Assembly: GCA_026874595.1 (NCBI GenBank)
Contig: CM049306.1
Location: 62,068,019-62,132,018 of the forward strand
Reading direction: 5' to 3'
DNA length: 64,000 bases
Origin: Sipunculus nudus
Taxonomy: Eukaryota > Annelida > Sipuncula > Golfingiida > Sipunculidae
In this document: positions 49,282 through 63,076 of the stretch, one piece after another
Position numbering within the stretch: position 1 is the stretch's first letter
Layout: the number at the start of each line of letters is the position of its first letter
Program-made: the position numbers and the translations under genes
Notes under the pieces: generated by a model
Told to the model about the DNA's origin: nothing
The model's database searches: none
Seen by the model: only the letters and a program-made list of their open reading frames with translations

Positions 49282-50125
49282 TAGTGTTGGGACGATATGG
49301 GTTTTTGATATCATGATAATTATTCAAATTTTATCGCGATATACCGTGATATCGCGATATTTTTAATTATATATAATGGCATTAATAAGCCTTCAGTAAT
49401 GATATTTATAACAACCACCTTTGTCTTGACCTTACACAAGGGGTTAAGTATTAATATCATTTATACCTATTGTGCCAGTACCACAGAATGACTCATTAAG
49501 TGATGTAAGTTGCATGAAGGTCCTGCAGGTGTGCAAGCTTGAGGCGCGGGAAGTCCTGCCCCCATCGTCAAATCACGCTTGTCAGAACTTTCCATCAGTT
49601 TCCTATAGCTACATAAAAGCCGGAGAATCCCGGCGAATTTTCGGAGAGCGTGTCATACCAATCATGGCTAAATATACCATCCCAATTTTATATTGCAAAA
49701 TATGCAACCCGTATGGAATGTTCGATTCAGTTGTGACACTTTTATTTTGACATTTTCGTTCTATGCAATAAAAGCATAAATATGTGAATTTATTGCTCTT
49801 TCATTACAATTTTATTTTGTCCTGGAATTCTCAGGCTTAGGTCCTCTCTGATTCATCCTGCTACTTCCGGACATTTCCGACTAATCCCAAAGTCTGTAAG
49901 CACACGGTTTCACCCACACGCGTGTATTTAAATACATGTGGTTTATGAAAATTAATGTGATTCTCTAAAATAAATTTATTTTGAACCTCAAGGGCTTGCT
50001 CGTGAACCAAAATCGTGAACAAAATTGATATTGTGGTATCGCGATAATAGGAAAGTTGACGGTATGATAACCATAGCTGTCAGATATCGTGATAATACCG
50101 TATACCGGTAACCGTCCCAACCCTA
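49282..50125. mobile_element. Non-autonomous hAT-like element in the minisatellite (844 bp)
   Basis: Ends TAGTGTTGGGACG and CGTCCCAACCCTA are typical hAT termini. Flanks GCTTGGGG and GCTGGGGT are consistent with an imperfect 8 bp target duplication. The subterminal regions are rich in TATCGCGATA-type motifs. No transposase. Confidence 0.75.
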
Positions 50126-50388
50126 GCTGGGGTCATGATTTTAAATATATGTGGCTGGGAGTCATACACTGTACTGTGTATGTGTGGCTGGGGGTCATAT
50201 ACTGTACTGTGTAAATATGTGTGGCAAGGAGTCATGATTATAAATATGTGTGGCTGGGAGTCATATACTGTACTGTGTAAATATGTGTGGCTGAGGGTCA
50301 TACACTGTACTGTGTAAATATGTGTGACAGGGAGTCATACACATTAGTGTGTAAATATTTGTGGCAGGGGGTCATGATTTTAAATATA

Positions 50389-51541
50389 CCGTAAAATCTG
50401 TGAAATTTCATACCTCGAATTTTGTACACGGTCTTTCTTCAGTAACCATACTTATTAAAATGACATGTTAAATTTCGAACTGCCGATGGTCTGTTACGCC
50501 ATATTTGACGTTAGCAGGACTGCCTTGAATGTAACACTGACATAACCCCACCCTGTTATCTGGTTTTGAACAAGCCTATCCGTCCGATCGATGTGAATGC
50601 CATGCTATTGATAATTAATATGAATTATATCTACATCATATAGAATGTAATTTGACTGAAAACTAAGATTTTTGTTACAACGACAATAAATTAATTGTCC
50701 GGGATGCGAGCGACACGCCCTGAATAACTGACAGACGTCCATGAAGTTTGACGGAGGTTGGAAATTGGATAATAAGAATTTACTCCGTAAATGATCTCAA
50801 GACCACTAGCTTTATGTGCACCATAAAGGGGTTTTCTGTGTGTAAGCCAGGTTCAAATTGGTCTCTTTCAAGCAAGCTCAGTGCTCCGGTGTATGTAATA
50901 CAAATGTTAATTAGTTTGAAAATTATTGCTAATTTCCATTAAAACATTTAAAATAAATGTATTGGATGTCACACCAGAACGACTCAGTATCGAGTACCCT
51001 GGCTCCGTATCACCCAACAAACAAGTCACACGAGATCAAATGGTATATCAAAGCACTGGCAGACGTCCATGAAGTTTAACGGAGGTTGGATATTTGATAT
51101 TGGATAATCAGGATCGATTAACTCTTTAGTGACCTAAAGACCTCTAGCTTTTTGTGCACCATTAGTGGGGGTTTCCATGCGTAAGCCACCTGAAAAACAA
51201 TCTCTCCGGGCAAAGCCTCGGATGTCACGCAAGCATGTACGGGTGCCGAGCTTCTTGACAGGATTAAATCCTTCAGATATAATTTCCAGATTCCTTTTCC
51301 AAACTGATATAATAAAGAATAAACAACACAAGTATAGAAAATAATGCTTTTATTCATGAAACTTCATGGTTCACACGGATGAATGCAAAATATGCCAGTG
51401 AATACTAGAGGCTCCTATTATCGCCCACTACTGCCGACTTGTCAAGACCATAATTTTAAAACTGCTGAAATCGACTGTTAAATTTCGGACTTCCACAAAT
51501 TTAATTATTTTTTTCTGTACGAAATTTCACAGATTTTACGG
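50389..51541 (-). mobile_element. TA-target inverted-repeat element, CCGTAAAATCTG family, copy 2
   Basis: Inverted repeats CCGTAAAATCTGTGAAATTT at both ends with flanking TA, inserted inside the minisatellite. Homologous over its length to 20965-22147 in the opposite orientation. No transposase. Confidence 0.8.
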
Positions 51542-52586
51542 TATGTGGCTGATAGTCATACACTGTACTGTGTAAATATGTGTGGCTGGGGGTCATATTG
51601 TACTGTGTAAATATGTGTGGCAAGGAGTCATGATTATAAATATGTGTGGCTGGGAGTCATATACTGTACTGTGTAAATATGTGTGGCTAGGGGTCATACA
51701 CGGTACTGTGTAAATATGTGTGGCTGGGAGTCATACACTGTACTATGTAAATATGTGTGGCTGGCAGTCATGATTATAAATGACTGGCTGGCAGGCATGA
51801 CTATAAATATGTGTGGCTGGCAGTCACAATTATAAACCGTATAGCAGGAAAACAAGACGATTATAAGTTTTGACAGCTTCCTGTCAAATTATTATATGGA
51901 AATTTCTCCAAGTACATTTTTTCTATGAGTGAATGATTGAATGAAGGACAGTTACTCTATTTCTCATAATTTGCGACCTATTACCAACTTCTTAACACGT
52001 GCAGTGATTATCACATCAGAGAACACCTGGTGCAGTTTGTACAGTACATGTACCAAGCCCTTTAGTTCTATCAAAATGACAGCGCTGTACCATGTGACTG
52101 GATTAAAGGAAATCTATTACTGAGGATGATTAAATGTTGATGTCAGCTGTACCATTTAATACCAACACCATGCAGACCTGAAATTAATACTGTGTAAAAT
52201 CTGAATCAATGTTTGGATGGAACTGGTGAGTGTGGTTGTCTTTGTTTAGATTGTGTAATACTGGGTACCCTAGATTGATTGTTTCTGTCCTACATACCAT
52301 GCAGCTGTTGTCATACCTAACATGGTGCAGTGAATAGAGTGACAAAACAAAGATATGATCCCAAACAATGCCCTGATTCAAATAGAACATCTCAAATTTA
52401 AATGGATTATCATTTTATCCTATCATTAATACTTGTTTATACAAGGTGAGAGCTTTATTTTATTGTCATCAAAAGAGACAACAATTTTGATTCATGTATG
52501 TGAAGAGAAAACTGGTATCCCAGTTTTATTAAATCTCCAGGCTATTATTATATAGGACCAGGGTTTGCAAATAAATTATTAATTAT

Positions 52587-54011
52587 TGTATCCGCCAAAA
52601 CGAAGTTTTGCGGATACTATTTTTTTGACCGGGTTCCGCCACAGCCGCCGCGTTCGTTTCTGAAAAACTCCTCAGATTTTTCCGAAACTTACACAAATTA
52701 TTGGGTCACATGTGAACTGGTGCCTAACCAAGTGACCTTGACCTCTGACCTTTCCTCTCTGCCCAGCGTCCGTTTGTGCGTCTGTTTCCACACATAAACC
52801 CACATATCTGGGGAACCGTTTGACCGATCAGGAAAAATTTTTTACACAAATGTAGCCCTGGGATAGCTTTATAACATACACATGAAAGGTGGCGCCACCT
52901 GCAACCATTTTTGTGTCCATCTGTATATCTGCCATGGGTTAAAATCACTCATATCTCGGCAGTGGTTTGACTAATTCACCTAAAATTCGGCATGCTTATA
53001 CATCCTAGATAGCTTTCTTGATTTTATGACAGGTGGCGCCACCTACATTCACTTTAATGCTGCAGACATCCAAGCTCTTATTGCGGGAACCGTTTGACTG
53101 ATCAGGAAAAAAATTTTACACAAATGTAGCCCTTTGATAGCTTTATAACTTACACAAAAATGGTGGCGCGACCTGCAGCCATTTTTGCACAGCGTCCATC
53201 TGTTTGTCTGCCTTAGGTTAAAATCACTCACATCTCAGCAGTGGTTTGACTAAATCACCTGAAATTTAGCATGCGTATACATTCTAGATAGCTTTCTTGA
53301 TTTTATGACAGGTGGCGCCACCTACCTTCACGTTCACGCTGCAGACATCCAAGCTCATATCTCAGGAACCGTTCGACCAATCAGGAAAAAAAATTTACAC
53401 AAATGTAGCCCTTGGATAGCTTTATAACATACACAAAAATGGTGGCGCCACCTACAGCCATTTTCGCACTGCATCCATCTGTTTGTCTGCCTTGGGTTAA
53501 AATCACTCATATCTCTGCAGTGGTTTGACCAAATTACATGAAATTCAGCATGCGTATACATCCTGCATAACTTTCTTGATTTTATGACAGGTGGCGCCAC
53601 CTACATTCATGTTCACGCTGCAGACTCCTGACTCGTTTGACCAATCAGGAAAAAAAATTTACACAAATGTAGCCCTTAGATATCTTTAAGATACACAAAA
53701 ATGGTGGCGCCACCTGCAGCCATTTTGTGCACAGCGTCCATCTGTTCTGCTGTGGGATAAAATCACTCATATCTCTGCAGTGGTTTGACTTTTCCACATG
53801 AAATTTTGCATGTGTATACATCTTGGATAGTTTCTCGTTCAAATAACAGGTGGCGCCACCTACAATCATGTTTTTGTGGCAGAGATCCATTCTAATATGT
53901 AACACATGTAACTCTATTTCCCCTTGCCACTCAATCCATGCCTTACTTCACCCTTCCTTCTCTGATTTTGGCGGATACACTTTGTCGCTTGTCGACTACC
54001 TGTATTCTAGT
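52587..54011 (+). mobile_element. HINE/Helentron-like non-autonomous element, family 1 (second copy)
   Basis: 5' TGTATCCGCC opens a palindrome (CAAAAC/GTTTTG, then GCGGATA), followed by GCC-rich DNA. The core has about four satellite units. 3' GGCGGATACA (53970-53979), a degraded hairpin GTCG/CGAC with loop CTTGT (53984-53996) and terminal CTAGT (54007-54011). Same plan as 4911-6487 in the opposite orientation. Confidence 0.8.
52760..53880. repeat. Tandem satellite, ~279 bp unit, about 4 copies
   Basis: AGGTGGCGCCACCT starts at 53031, 53310, 53589 and 53848, with partner boxes near 52888, 53162, 53440 and 53706. The last unit is 20 bp short. Confidence 0.9.
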
Positions 54012-55676
54012 TATATGATCTGAACTGGTGTCCCTTTAGGATAACCCTTTAGGAAACTTGGCACAGGCTAAAATTGCTCTGTCAGAATAACAGGTAAAAA
54101 CCATTTCTTTTTCATCCAACTATCCCTGAAATAAATTAATACACACTATGAGGATTTTAAACCTTTGAATTCTTCCCCAGAACTTTTTGAAAATCCTGTC
54201 CAATACTAGTGTATGAATCATCATACTTTGAAAACTAAAAATCTGCGTTCTAAGGAATGCCATGTAGGGTCCCTTTTGTGGGATGCTCCCAGGTTCATAA
54301 GTGACTGTACATTCGTGAATATTCCTTGATGAGGTTCCTGAATCTGGATCATGTGCTGGATCCACACCAAAATCAGGTCGATTCTTCACTGGCCCATATC
54401 CAAAATGACCTGAAAATTTCATGAAGTTCTGTTTGTGATTTCATGAGTTAGGTTATGAACAACACGCACACACAAACACACACTTTGATGGGAATGAACA
54501 CATACCCTCCTGGCATAGGCAATAAAAATTGTTTTCCCTAAGAGTTATTTTTCTGGCAGGTAGCAGTGTGTGTGTTATCATATAGGGGGTGGGATGTTGA
54601 TCATGCTGTGATCTTGGTGCCTGGGGGCCCCGTACAGTTCATTATTATTCCAGAGCTTCCTGTTATCCTCTTCTCTGTGTGAAGAAAAAGTTTCTTTCCT
54701 TTCTGTCAATGTCTGAGCCGGAGTTTTTAGGTATCTATGTACATGTGTTTGTGTTTTGGATGCTCTTCTGGCCTGGTGAGGTTGGCAGACTTGATCATTA
54801 TTTAAGAGCAGCCTGTTTTGCCAGTCAGGTGGCATGATTATTTAAATGTTGCACTGGTAAGAAATTCCTGGTACATCCAGGTCAGGTGTATACCTCCACA
54901 CATAGAAGCCTGTCTGAATGACAGGTCAATGTCTGGCTGAGTTATTAGTGAGGTTGATTGTGGCAGCGTTTCAGGTAAAATATATGCTTATTATCTATGA
55001 TCGAACTGTGTTGTGATTACAAAGTAATATGTGTTCATTGTTACGATGCAGTGGCTGACAAAGTATAACAAGTCATGCAGCAGTTTGTATACGCTGGCCT
55101 CCATCTTTAAAGTAACCTTAAAACAGATTTAGATGGCACTATAACATTGTTATTTGACAAAGTATGATGATTGATTGTAGTATGTGTGAATATTTGCAAC
55201 ACAGTCCGTAACATGTCTGTATTGTTTTTTGCATTCAGTTACTATTTGGTCTGTGAACCATGATTTTTACATGGATCAGTCCATGCCCTGTAAGTGGCTT
55301 TGTCTGTTGAATGAAGATGAAAGTAACCACATGATAAGAATATATTATTATTCAACCATCTGAATGTCAAGGTTTATATGCAAGGAGCTTGGAATAATCC
55401 AGAAATATGAGTGATTACCTGAGGGTCTGTCAATTTTCCCTTTGATTGTCTGTCAGGGTTTATAGCAGTCCAGAGCCCCAACCACCAGGCTATGTCCTAT
55501 CCCCTCTGCTATGTGTTTGCAGTACTTGAAATGATCTTATTTGGTATTGTCAGTACATTGATGACTTTTGGAGTTAAGAGCTGGTTTGTAGTATACTGTC
55601 AGTGTATAGGGAAATGTTATTGGCTCACCTGTGAGCTATCCCCTTGGCATGGTGTCCATCTGGGCAAGTCTCCATA

Positions 55677-58356
55677 AAGTTTATATACATGCTTTGTTAG
55701 TTCACTCTGTGAATTTATGCGATGGTGCAGTGTCAACCCTGATTGTGAACTGACCATTGTCCAACGTCTGTTACCAAATATCTCAACTGCTGGTGCAGCT
55801 GTGATCATGGAACTTTGCAGATATATTTATGAATATGCAAAAATAAGCTATTGGTGGTGCCACCTATGATGACCTGGTTTCTGGAGGCAGAAATTATCTT
55901 TTCCTCTCTTTTTTCCAAGATAAAACATAGTGTTTATTTTTTAGCTTAAAGGAAGGGGTATCAAATAATTATAAATAAAGTCATCTCTATGGAAGTTTAA
56001 ATTTGGTCAGTCGCAAAATTTGACAACTTGATGTGTTTGCATGCGTGATGTTATATCTGATACAAAATATCTCAGAAACAGTTGTAGCTATGAGCACCAA
56101 ATTTCAGAGATATATTGATCATGAGAATGCTTTGTCTTTTTAAGCTGCAGATGTTGCGCCCTTGAGTTGACCTGTTTTCTGTGATCTAAATTTATTTTTC
56201 CCTGCTTTTTCTGAATAAATCAGAGAAGATTAACTCTTGCTACATATTATGTTGCAGTTCTGTAGAGTAGTGAAAATAAATGAGTAAAATTAAGTTGAAT
56301 TATTTTCAAAATTCAGTCTTTATGGAAGTATAAATTTACAATCTCATGTGATTGTGCAAATACTGTATTAACTGTCATTAAACATATTAGGAGTGGCTGC
56401 AACTACTGATTATGCATACCGGTCCTGCCGCCGTAGCCGCCGCCGCAAATAAATCTTGTTGGCGGGATAACTCAAAAAATATTTCACGGATCTTTACCAA
56501 ACTTGGTATATGTATAGATATGGGTGAGAGGACGACGCCTATGTATAATGAGGTCATGACCTTGACTAGGAGAGTGTCCTTGACCTTGAATAGGTCCAAT
56601 TTTGGGGAAAATCACACAAATTCTTAAATATCTCAAGAAATCTTGCATGGATTGATCCCAAAATCAAGTTGATGGAAGATCATGGATAGGGTTGTCATGT
56701 TCCAGAAACTGGTGGTGCCACCTATTATTCTTTACTTGTTTTCGTGCCGTTTAATACCCCCAAAATTGCTACTTGACAGTACTGTGAGCATTATAAGTCA
56801 AAAACTAATGGACAGATTTCTTTCATATTATGCATACATTGATATGGGTTATGGGATGATGTTTATTAAAATTGGGGTCATGACCTTTCCTATGAGAGTT
56901 GCCTTGACCTTGAATATTGCCATATATGGTGAAAATCACACAAAATCATTAATATCTCAATAAGGGATGCATTGATTGGTCCAAAAATCAACTTGATCGA
57001 AGATCTTGGATAGTATTGTCATGTACCGGAAACTGTTAGCGCCACCTATTATTCTTTTACTTGTTTTCATGCTGTTTAATACCCCAACATTGCCACTTAA
57101 CAGTACTGTGAGCAAATGTTATAAGTCAAAAACTAATGGACAGATTTCTTGCATATTATGCATATACATAGACATGGGTTAGGGGATGATGTATATTGAA
57201 ATTGGGGTCATGACCTTTACCATGAGAGTGACCTTTTCTATGAGTGTGGTCTGATATTAATTGTTGGTGAAGATGGGGGGGCCTATTCTTAAAGGGGGGG
57301 GATTAATTGTCTGGGGATACTATGGCACCTGTGGTGCCCAGAAATATCTAGTTTTCATTGGTCACCCTTTAGTGTCATGACAGTATGGTATTGTGTGGCA
57401 CAGAGTGAACATTAGACCCCTGGGTCTCTTGTTGACCTTTAAAATTGGTAATATACTGTAATGTGTGTTATACCAGAAATAGTCATAAGAATAAAAGCAC
57501 TGTTAGCAGGGAACAATCTTGTTCAGAGACCACTTGTCAACTCATTCAGAAAGGCCCTTGTTCAAGAATCTTACATTTCATCAAGTACAGCAAGATCAGG
57601 GTGAGCTTAACCTTAACCATGGTTACACACTTTACTGAATGTGGTAAAGCTTATTGAGAATGTCAAGAAATTAACCTAGATTATTTTAGCTGACATACAG
57701 TATTGCCTTCAAAGAAGCTGTAGTACCTTCATTCCTTGTTCTATCAGTATCGTAGATTTTATCACCTTGGTTTTTTATCCCCAAACAATGAAGTTGCAGG
57801 AGTTGATATAGTTATGCATCCGTTCAATCCTTCTTTCCATCTGAAATTGGTTTGTGGAAGCATTTTAAGTCCAACCAAAACCTTACATCTTTCACATATG
57901 ACTCACATATCCATAGAGCAAAAGTTATCCATTTTGAGGTCATGGGGTAAAGGTCACAGTGCCCACTTCTTGAAAAAGGTGGTATATGCATTTTAAGCCA
58001 AAGTTTTCTTCCCAAGCCTTCAATATGTCACATATGGCTCAGACATGTATAGACTAAGAACCCTATTGATTTTGAGATCATGGGATCAGAGGTCAAGGTC
58101 ACAGGACCTGCTTCTTGACTGGTACTGTAATACACAGGGTGAGGACAGTTGTGTTGGTTCTAATGGTAGTTTCTTTATTCTGTTGGGCTATAGGAACTCT
58201 TGTAAGAACACATTCAGTACTAGGTTATGTTTACCTGGCTTTAAACTGGTTGAGCCTGCTCCCACAACATGAAATCATTTGTGAATTTGTAATTAAGGCA
58301 AAAATAAGCACACGCCCTATAGTAATCACCCTGTCCGTCTGTCTGTCCGGCCACAA
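55677..58356 (+). repeat. 2.68 kb tandem duplication, copy A
   Basis: Near-identical to copy B at an offset of 2678-2679 bp. I noted four substitutions and one G-run length change over the unit. Contains a 5'-truncated family-2 element and isolated satellite monomers; no gene. Confidence 0.95.
56412..57352 (+). mobile_element. 5'-truncated family-2 HINE-like element (in copy A)
   Basis: Begins just inside the family-2 5' end, at the GCC-rich run; the terminal palindrome of about 40 bp is missing. The 3' end is textbook: TGTCTGGGGATAC (57308-57320), hairpin GGCACC/GGTGCC (57324-57338), nine bases, CTAGT (57348-57352). The same element recurs at 59090-60031 in copy B. A separate end-like palindrome GACCCCTGGGTC then TCTTGTT follows at 57414-57434. 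Confidence 0.75.
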
Positions 58357-61035
58357 GTTTATATACATGCTTTGTTAGTTCACTCTGTGAATTTATGCGA
58401 TGGTGCAGTGTCAACCCTGATTGTGAACTGACCATTGTCCAACGTCTGTTACCAAATATCTCAACTGCTGGTGCAGCTGTGATCATGGAACTTTGCAGAT
58501 ATATTTATGAATATGCAAAAATAAGCTATTGGTGGTGCCACCTATGATGACCTGGTTTCTGGAGGCAGAAATTATCTTTTCCTCTCTTTTTTCCAAGATA
58601 AAACATAGTGTTTATTTTTTAGCTTAAAGGAAGGGGTATCAAATAATTATAAATAAAGTCATCTCTATGGAAGTTTAAATTTGGTCAGTCGCAAAATTTG
58701 ACAACTTGATGTGTTTGCATGCGTGATGTTATATCTGATACAAAATATCTCAGAAACAGTTGTAGCTATGAGCACCAAATTTCAGAGATATATTGATCAT
58801 GAGAATGCTTTGTCTTTTTAAGCTGCAGATGTTGCGCCCTTGAGTTGACCTGTTTTCTGTGATCTAAATTTATTTTTCCCTGCTTTTTCTGAATAAATCA
58901 GAGAAGATTAACTCTTGCTACATATTATGTTGCAGTTCTGTAGAGTAGTGAAAATAAATGAGTAAAATTAAGTTGAATTATTTTCAAAATTCAGTCTTTA
59001 TGGAAGTATAAATTTACAATCTCATGTGATTGTGCAAATACTGTATTAACTGTCATTAAACATATTAGGAGTGGCTGCAACTACTGATTATGCATACCGG
59101 TCCTGCCGCCGTAGCCGCCGCCGCAAATAAATCTTGTTGGCGGGATAACTCAAAAAATATTTCACGGATCTTTACCAAACTTGGTATATGTATAGATATG
59201 GGTGAGAGGACGACGCCTATGTATAATGAGGTCATGACCTTGATTAGGAGAGTGTCCTTGACCTTGAATATGTCCAATTTTGGGGAAAATCACACAAATT
59301 CTTAAATATCTCAAGAAATCTTGCATGGATTGATCCCAAAATCAAGTTGATGGAAGATCATGGATAGGGTTGTCATGTTCCAGAAACTGGTGGTGCCACC
59401 TATTATTCTTTACTTGTTTTCGTGCCGTTTAATACCCCCAAAATTGCTACTTGACAGTACTGTGAGCATTATAAGTCAAAAACTAATGGACAGATTTCTT
59501 TCATATTATGCATACATTGATATGGGTTATGGGATGATGTTTATTAAAATTGGGGTCATGACCTTTCCTATGAGAGTTGCCTTGACCTTGAATATTGCCA
59601 TATATGGTGAAAATCACACAAAATCATTAATATCTCAATAAGGGATGCATTGATTGGTCCAAAAATCAACTTGATCGAAGATCTTGGATAGTATTGTCAT
59701 GTACCGGAAACTGTTAGCGCCACCTATTATTCTTTTACTTGTTTTCATGCTGTTTAATACCCCAACATTGCCACTTAACAGTACTGTGAGCAAATGTTAT
59801 AAGTCAAAAACTAATGGACAGATTTCTTGCATATTATGCATATACATAGACATGGGTTAGGGGATGATGTATATTGAAATTGGGGTCATGACCTTTACCA
59901 TGAGAGTGACCTTTTCTATGAGTGTGGTCTGATATTAATTGTTGGTGAAGATGGGGGGGCCTATTCTTAAAGGGGGGGGGATTAATTGTCTGGGGATACT
60001 ATGGCACCTGTGGTGCCCAGAAATATCTAGTTTTCATTGGTCACCCTTTAGTGTCATGACAGTATGGTATTGTGTGGCACAGAGTGAACAATAGACCCCT
60101 GGGTCTCTTGTTGACCTTTAAAATTGGTAATATACTGTAATGTGTGTTATACCAGAAATAGTCATAAGAATAAAAGCACTGTTAGCAGGGAACAATCTTG
60201 TTCAGAGACCACTTGTCAACTCATTCAGAAAGGCCCTTGTTCAAGAATCTTACATTTCATCAAGTACAGCAAGATCAGGGTGAGCTTAACCTTAACCATG
60301 GTTACACACTTTACTGAATGTGGTAAAGCTTATTGAGAATGTCAAGAAATTAACCTAGATTATTTTAGCTGACATACAGTATTGCCTTCAAAGAAGCTGT
60401 AGTACCTTCATTCCTTGTTCTATCAGTATCGTAGATTTTATCACCTTGGTTTTTTATCCCCAAACAATGAAGTTGCAGGAGTTGATATAGTTATGCATCC
60501 GTTCAATCCTTCTTTCCATCTGAAATTGGTTTGTGGAAGCATTTTAAGTCCAACCAAAACCTTACATCTTTCACATATGACTCACATATCCATAGAGCAA
60601 AAGTTATCCATTTTGAGGTCATGGGGTAAAGGTCACAGTGCCCACTTCTTGAAAAAGGTGGTATATGCATTTTAAGCCAAAGTTTTCTTCCCAAGCCTTC
60701 AATATGTCACATATGGCTCAGACATGTATAGACTAAGAACCCTATTGATTTTGAGATCATGGGATCAGAGGTCAAGGTCACAGGACCTGCTTCTTGACTG
60801 GTACTGTAATACACAGGGTGAGGACAGTTGTGTTGGTTCTAATGGTAGTTTCTTTATTCTGTTGGGCTATAGGAACTCTTGTAAGAACACATTCAGTACT
60901 AGGTTATGTTTACCTGGCTTTAAACTGGTTGAGCCTGCTCCCACAACATGAAATCATTTGTGAATTTGTAATTAAGGCAAAAATAAGCGCACGCCCTATA
61001 GTAATCACCCTGTCCGTCTGTCTGTCCGGCCACAA
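58355..61035 (+). repeat. 2.68 kb tandem duplication, copy B
   Basis: Second copy, joined to the first through a 2-base overlap (AA). Followed at 61036-61250 by another monomer of the 287 bp satellite. Confidence 0.95.
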
Positions 61036-61806
61036 TTTCTTTTCTGGATGATAACTCCTGTTGGGATGGCTTTATGGATTTCAAACTTGACTTATATATA
61101 GCCCACCACTAAAGCAAGAACCCTATTGATTTGGGGTCATGAGGTCAAAGGTCAAGATCACAGGATCCACATCTTTAAAATGTTTGTTGATGCATTTTAA
61201 GCAATACCTTTCATCCAAGAACTTCCATCTTGTACATATAGCATTTTGAGATCAGGATAATAAAGTTCAGCATAGTGGAAGTAGATCTATATACAGTTTA
61301 ATGTATAGACAAATATCTGATTCATACATGTATGAAAGCTGACATCAGAGTGTAATATATTGCTGACAGTAATTTGTCAGACATAGGTTTGTTTGATTTT
61401 GGGACCCACTTGGCAGAGTTCCCATTGCACACAGGTGGATTCGAACACAAAGGTTGCTTGGAAGATTGTGTACTGAGCGCTGGTGTTTTCCTGATGTTTT
61501 TCACAGAAGGTCAGTGATATGGGAGCTGTTTTGTACGGGTCAATCAAGTGCCTGCTCTCCTTGTTAGAGCTGACTATGACACTCATAGATCACGTCCTAC
61601 CTGACATTTCCCTGTGCCTGTGAGTACATGTGTATTGTCAGCTAACATGTAATAAGCCTGTATTGACAGGGTGTGGTGAGGTGGCGCTGGTACACCTGGG
61701 CTCCAGGTAAACATCAGGTATCCCCCCTCCTCCAGGCTCACTCCCAGTGGCTTTCACCAACCTTGCATCCCATATCATTTTGCTCTCCTCTAGGTTAAGG
61801 TGTTGG

Positions 61807-61820
61807 CCAGTAGATGGCAC
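61807..61820 (+). promoter_or_regulatory. Perfect CTCF core motif in REEP intron 2
   Basis: CCAGTAGATGGCAC fits CCASYAGRKGGCRS at every position and is followed by TA, as in strong CTCF sites. It lies in apparently unique intronic DNA 2.1 kb before exon 3. Motif evidence only. Confidence 0.5.
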
Positions 61821-62091
61821 TAATACCTTTGCAAATAGAGTTGCCTGGACTGTGTACAGGTCCATACATGTGTCTCTGTCCATTCTTCATGTCTGTTTAC
61901 ATGTTGATCCCTGGAGTAATGGACAGTCTCCAGAGATGAATATTAAGAGTTCATTTTCTGAGGTGATCTGGAGTTAATTCTATGATGTAGTCTTTTGAAT
62001 TTGATTTTTTTGTGAACAGTTTACATCTTTTTGTGACTGTGAATTATTTAATCAGATTTTCCCTGTTGTTTTAGTAAGTGTTGATTGAATA

Positions 62092-62148
62092 TCCAGTCTG
62101 TTATAGGATGTATTGTTGTATACCTATGGTCCATTGGTCCATCCTTAC
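62092..62148 (+). repeat. 57 bp direct repeat, left copy
   Basis: TCCAGTCTGTTATAGGATG... through CATCCTTAC; identical but for one base to 63163-63219. The two copies bracket 1.0 kb that includes the perfect palindrome. Confidence 0.9.
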
Positions 62149-62845
62149 ACTAGATGAATCCAGCAAGAATTTGACAACAGGTCTCTGAAAAATGTAACAT
62201 CCATTATCAGACTACTACCTTATTTCTTAATCTGTAGACCAATAACTGGTCCTGTCTGGAAAAAAAAACATGAGAAAAACTACAAGGAAACAGGGTTTAA
62301 TGTTTCTCGCTGTAAAAAGAGAATTAAGATGCCAGTTTAGAGTTGGTTGTGTAGCATTAAAGATGTTTTATAGCATCATTTCTAGGGTGAATTCCTGTGG
62401 ATGAGGCTTATTGTCTTTCTGCCAGAATCCAACTTAATTTGTTCCTTCACCTCTGTGAAGCCTTCTACCCAGAACTGACCTTATCAGCTGAAAAACGGAA
62501 TTCATCCCCATTTCCTTGAGGTCTTTTATTGCTCAGCAGGTCAAGGCCACTGATCCATTATTTTAATCCACATGCACTGCACCATTATTTGTCGCTGGAG
62601 GAATTCAGATGGGGCCTGTTTCATCAATAATCCAGTGCTGTGGTGTTTCTTTATGCCTGACCTTGCTCTCTGATAGTCAGACTGGTTGTAATTCACACAG
62701 GGAGCCCCCAGAGGTGCCTGACTAATACAAAAAGAGAAAAACTGTTACAGATATCAGTGCATGCAGCATACACACAAATACCCTGTGTCAGTGTACTTGC
62801 TTTATATTAATTAAAAATATTATAAACTGTATAAAATACCTTATA

Positions 62846-63076
62846 GAAGGTAGTGTTACCCTCCGATGTAAAGTGCTCTATGGCCTACAGACTAGGCCAG
62901 AGCGGTATAACTCTGAAGAAAAACAACACTGTTAATTCACAACAGTCTGTTTCACGGGATGCGACCCGATCATCAGGTGAATGTGGTTCTAGATTCTAAC
63001 CACATTCACCTGATGATCGGGTCGCATCCCGTGAAACAGACTGTTGTGAATTAACAGTGTTGTTTTTCTTCAGAGT
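62846..63076. mobile_element. 231 bp insertion containing a perfect 81 bp palindrome
   Basis: Bracketed by a 14 bp direct repeat TAAAATACCTTATA (62832-62845, 63077-63090), consistent with a target duplication. Arms 62908-62988 and 62998-63078 are perfect inverted copies with a 9-base loop. Each arm contains CTGATGA followed 15 bases later by GTGAAAC, resembling the catalytic core of hammerhead ribozymes found in Penelope-like elements and retrozymes; the cleavage strand is absent. Confidence 0.7.

Larger units (their letters stand above)
48975..51835. repeat. 37 bp minisatellite, split into three blocks by transposons
   Basis: The unit contains AATATGTGTGGCTGGGAGTC then ATACACTGTACTGTGTA. 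Blocks are 48975-49281, 50126-50388 and 51542-51835. Shorter variants with CATGATTATAA alternate. Cysteine/tryptophan-rich repeated open frames here are artefacts of the repeat. Confidence 0.92.

Noticed and set aside
49028..49314. Repetitive Cys/Trp-rich and His/Tyr-rich open frames on both strands
   Set aside because: Frames of the 37 bp minisatellite; periodicity comes from the DNA repeat.
56682..61051. Several 60-93 codon frames conserved between two places
   Set aside because: Identical only because of the 2.68 kb tandem duplication; they lie over HINE-like sequence and satellites.
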